DNA of 8,059 nt, taken from positions 1 to 8,059 of the forward strand of contig JAOTUP010000065.1 of the NCBI GenBank assembly GCA_029863825.1. The letters are read 5' to 3'. This stretch comes from Acidobacteriota bacterium (lineage in GTDB: Bacteria; Acidobacteriota; Thermoanaerobaculia; Multivoradales; JAHEKO01). The translations under genes and the position numbers were made by a program. The notes beneath the pieces are model-generated. The model saw nothing but the letters and a program-made list of their open reading frames with translations. It had not been told where the DNA came from and did no database searches. Shown here piece after piece: positions 6,526 through 8,059 of the stretch (positions are counted from its first letter, which is position 1; each line of letters starts with the position of its first letter).

Positions 6526-6554
6526 GAGGGGGCGGGCTGGCCCCCCGCCTCCTC
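6526..6554 (+). terminator. GC-rich hairpin, probable terminator after the cytochrome gene
   Basis: GAGGGGGCGGG (6526-6536) pairs with CCCGCCTCCTC (6544-6554) in an 11-bp stem with one G-T wobble and a 7-base loop, beginning 24 bases after the cytochrome stop. Only CTCTTA follows rather than a run of U, so termination would rely mainly on the very stable stem or on another factor. Confidence 0.55.
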
Positions 6555-6607
6555 CTCTTAGACCTCGAGTCGCGATCGCTCGGGCTCGAGAGCGCGCTGC
6601 GGGAACG

Positions 6608-6904
6608 ATGATCGAGGATCGTCCGCCGGACTTAGACGGGTCGCCCGTCTGGTGGGGAATAGCGGTTCCGCGGACGCTTGGACATCCGCAGGGAAACCTC
6701 GAGCGCGAAGGACTGAGACTCCGGCGGGCAATCGAGTCTAGGGACGACTCTCATCTCGGGATGACGATCGAAGGGATTGGCTATTCCCTGCATCACACCA
6801 AGCATAGTGTCGTGCAGCACGACCGCTACTCCGCCGGACAGATCGCGCTGCTGAAGGAGGCCCTTCGAGCCGCTTTCAGTCGGGCGGCTGGCGCAGGCGC
6901 TTGA
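6608..6904 (+). CDS. Small hypothetical protein
   Basis: An open frame of 98 codons with ATG start and TGA stop that I do not recognise. The protein begins acidic (MIEDRPPDLDG), has a central segment IEGIGYSLHHTKHSVVQHDR rich in histidine, and ends in an amphipathic alanine/leucine-rich helix (ALLKEALRAAFSRAAG). No signal peptide, membrane span or metal motif is convincing. Third positions favour G/C in the second half as in the neighbouring genes, which mildly supports coding. The upstream sequence CTGCGGGAACG gives only a weak ribosome binding match. It overlaps the 3' end of the convergent arfB by 29 bp, an arrangement common for real genes but also for spurious ones. An antisense frame over 6632-6997 looks less protein-like. 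Confidence 0.4.
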   Translation: MIEDRPPDLDGSPVWWGIAVPRTLGHPQGNLEREGLRLRRAIESRDDSHLGMTIEGIGYSLHHTKHSVVQHDRYSAGQIALLKEALRAAFSRAAGAGA

Positions 6905-7289
6905 GCGCACTGCGCCGACGCTTGTCCTCGAGCCGACGACGATCGGATGCCGCCGGCTTGCGAGTGCGCTTGCGCGGAGGGCGGCGCTCGATCGCATCGG
7001 CGAGCAGTTCAGCTAACCGCTCCCGAGCCGCCTCGCGGTTGGCGGCCTGCGTGCGGTGCTTCTGCGAGACGACGCGCAGGATGCCCTGTTTGTCGATGCG
7101 GGTCGGGAGGCGCGAGTGAACCAGGGTCTTGTCCTCGGCGGTCAGGCTCGGCGAGGCGTTGACGTCGAAGAGGACAGTGACCCGCGTTTCTACCTTATTG
7201 ACATTCTGTCCGCCCGGGCCGGAGCTGCGCGACCTGCGGTAGGTGAGCTCGCTTTCGCGAAGTGACAGATGGTCGTTGATTGGAAGCAT
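6876..7289 (-). CDS. arfB: Alternative ribosome-rescue factor B, peptidyl-tRNA hydrolase with GGQ motif
   Basis: Rescue factor of 137 residues that enters the A site of ribosomes stalled at the end of a broken mRNA and hydrolyses the peptidyl-tRNA ester, releasing the chain. The catalytic loop SSGPGGQNVNKVETR (22-36) contains the GGQ tripeptide G26-G27-Q28 shared with class I release factors. The rest of the domain follows the family: LRESELTYRRSRS at the front, then VVSQKHRTQAANREAARERL (73-92). The tail from about residue 101 is strongly basic (RRPPRKRTRKP, then DRRRLEDKRRRSALKRLR) and matches the part that threads into the empty mRNA channel. Length agrees with the usual 135-145 residues, and the absence of the codon-recognition domains excludes RF1/RF2. 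ATG 7289 gives the canonical short amino terminus; the ribosome binding site is poor. It is monocistronic by appearance, convergent with the small ORF and divergent from the CoxM-type gene. Confidence 0.95.
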   Translation of the reverse strand: MLPINDHLSLRESELTYRRSRSSGPGGQNVNKVETRVTVLFDVNASPSLTAEDKTLVHSRLPTRIDKQGILRVVSQKHRTQAANREAARERLAELLADAIERRPPRKRTRKPAASDRRRLEDKRRRSALKRLRQPPD

Positions 7290-7402
7290 GAGGGTGTCTC
7301 GTCTCGGGAGCTCTCCGTCGCCTCCAGTCTAGCTTCCGGGCGATGCGCGGCGAGGTGATCGGCGGCGGGATCGGTCTGCTACGATTCAATTGAGTTCAAG
7401 AG

Positions 7403-8059
7403 ATGAAGCCCCCAGTCTTTGACTACATAGCACCGGATACTGTCGACGAGACCCTTGCTGCCTTGCAGCAACATGGGTGGGGTGCGAAGGTTCTGGCAGG
7501 TGGGCAGAGCCTGGTACCGCTGCTCAACTTCCGGCTCGCCGAGCCGTCGATTTTGGTCGACCTGAACCGCCTCGAGGCGCTCGACTACGTGCGGGTGAAC
7601 GAGGCGGGATCACTCCTGATCGGCGGGATGACGCGGCAGCGAACGCTCGAGCGGGACGCACGCGTGGCCGAGATCGCACCGCTTCTGGCGGAGGCGGTGC
7701 CGTGGATCGCTCACCCGCAGATCAGGAATCGAGGAACCGTCGGCGGCAGTCTGGCGCATGCCGACCCGGCGGCGGAGCTGCCGGTTGTCGCAGTGGCTCT
7801 CGGGGCGACTCTCAAGATCCGAAGCGCCGGCGGCGAGCGCACGGTGCCGGCGGAGACCTTCTTCGTCGCTCTGATGACGACCGATCTGGCGCCGGACGAG
7901 CTGCTGGTCGAGGTTGAGATTCCGCCGATGGCACCGCGCACCGGCTGCGCCTTTCTCGAGGTCGCCCGCCGCAAGGGCGACTATGCACAAGCAGGCGTCG
8001 CGGCGCTGGTGACGCTCGACGCTGCCGGTGGCGTGGCTGCTGCACGGCTCGTGTATCTG
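7403..8059 (+). CDS. FAD-binding medium subunit of a molybdenum hydroxylase (CoxM/XdhB family), 3' end cut by window edge
   Basis: FAD subunit of a three-part xanthine dehydrogenase/aerobic CO dehydrogenase-type enzyme. It takes electrons from the [2Fe-2S] small subunit, which receives them from the molybdopterin-containing large subunit, and passes them to an acceptor. The frame is open for 219 codons to the window end; complete members are about 260-300 residues. Both FAD pyrophosphate-binding loops of the VAO-type fold are present: AGGQSLVPLLNFRLAEP (32-48) and IRNRGTVGGSLAHADPAAEL (107-126). Between them is the characteristic LLIGGMTRQRTLERD (71-85), and FLEVARRKGDYAQAGVAA (184-201) is the conserved later segment. 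ATG 7403 fits the family's usual MKP-FDY-AP start; the ribosome binding match (AAGAG next to the ATG) is poor. In coxMSL-type operons this subunit comes first, so a small and a large subunit gene are expected just beyond the window. The substrate (CO or an organic molecule) cannot be told from this subunit. Confidence 0.95.
   Translation, partial: MKPPVFDYIAPDTVDETLAALQQHGWGAKVLAGGQSLVPLLNFRLAEPSILVDLNRLEALDYVRVNEAGSLLIGGMTRQRTLERDARVAEIAPLLAEAVPWIAHPQIRNRGTVGGSLAHADPAAELPVVAVALGATLKIRSAGGERTVPAETFFVALMTTDLAPDELLVEVEIPPMAPRTGCAFLEVARRKGDYAQAGVAALVTLDAAGGVAAARLVYL

Noticed and set aside
6563..6592. Two CTCGAG sites flanking a GCGATCGC palindrome
   Set aside because: Each is a short self-complementary word expected by chance in GC-rich DNA. 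There is one copy of the octamer, so no HIP1-like pattern, and no longer dyad is formed.
7290..7402. Promoter for the CoxM-type gene, with TACGAT at 7380-7385 as -10
   Set aside because: No -35-like hexamer exists at 16-18 bases upstream and the leader would be only about ten bases, so it was not listed.
1..8059. Search for tRNA, rRNA, CRISPR, transposase, toxin-antitoxin or defence genes
   Set aside because: No repeat-spacer pattern, transposase motif, terminal inverted repeats, cloverleaf or recognisable defence domain was seen on either strand.

Overview
The window comes from a GC-rich bacterial chromosome (roughly 60 percent or more GC, strong G/C preference at third codon positions). 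Its product styles are compatible with Acidobacteriota or another soil or sediment lineage, but nothing here fixes the taxon. It looks like the frayed edge of a cell-surface glycan locus joined to ordinary housekeeping and redox genes.

Left part (1-5387): a GT4 glycosyltransferase on the minus strand runs off the left edge with its carboxyl end barely cut. A leader of about 390 bp separates it from a divergent, damaged SAM-dependent methyltransferase. Then come a 621-residue GT-C membrane glycosyltransferase (GT39/PMT/ArnT-like) and a 329-residue AglD/MprF-type 'flippase-like' membrane protein. Together these suggest assembly or decoration of a lipid-linked glycan: the cytosolic GT4 would use nucleotide sugars, the GT-C enzyme polyprenyl-phosphate sugars on the outer face, and the flippase-like protein may help lipid-linked intermediates across the membrane. 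This pathway is inferred from families and proximity.

Middle (about 5400-5724): a stump of an APC-family amino-acid permease lies behind the flippase-like gene. With the broken methyltransferase (1567-1976) and a methyltransferase-like shadow on the minus strand (about 4193-4318), it gives up to three gene remnants in about 4 kb, a sign of past rearrangement and decay.

Right part (5725-8059): a membrane-anchored monoheme c-type cytochrome with its own strong ribosome binding site is followed by a GC-rich hairpin. Next are a small unrecognised ORF, the ribosome-rescue hydrolase ArfB on the minus strand (convergent), and the start of a CoxM-type FAD subunit of a molybdenum hydroxylase that runs off the right edge. 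The cytochrome resembles those that work with molybdenum hydroxylases or alcohol dehydrogenases, but the intervening genes leave any link unproven.

No tRNA, rRNA, CRISPR array, insertion sequence or recognisable defence or mobile system was seen, and no clear new multi-gene system. The best leads are the remnants, the extra amino-terminal membrane pair on the GT-C enzyme, and the cytochrome/CoxM neighbourhood.
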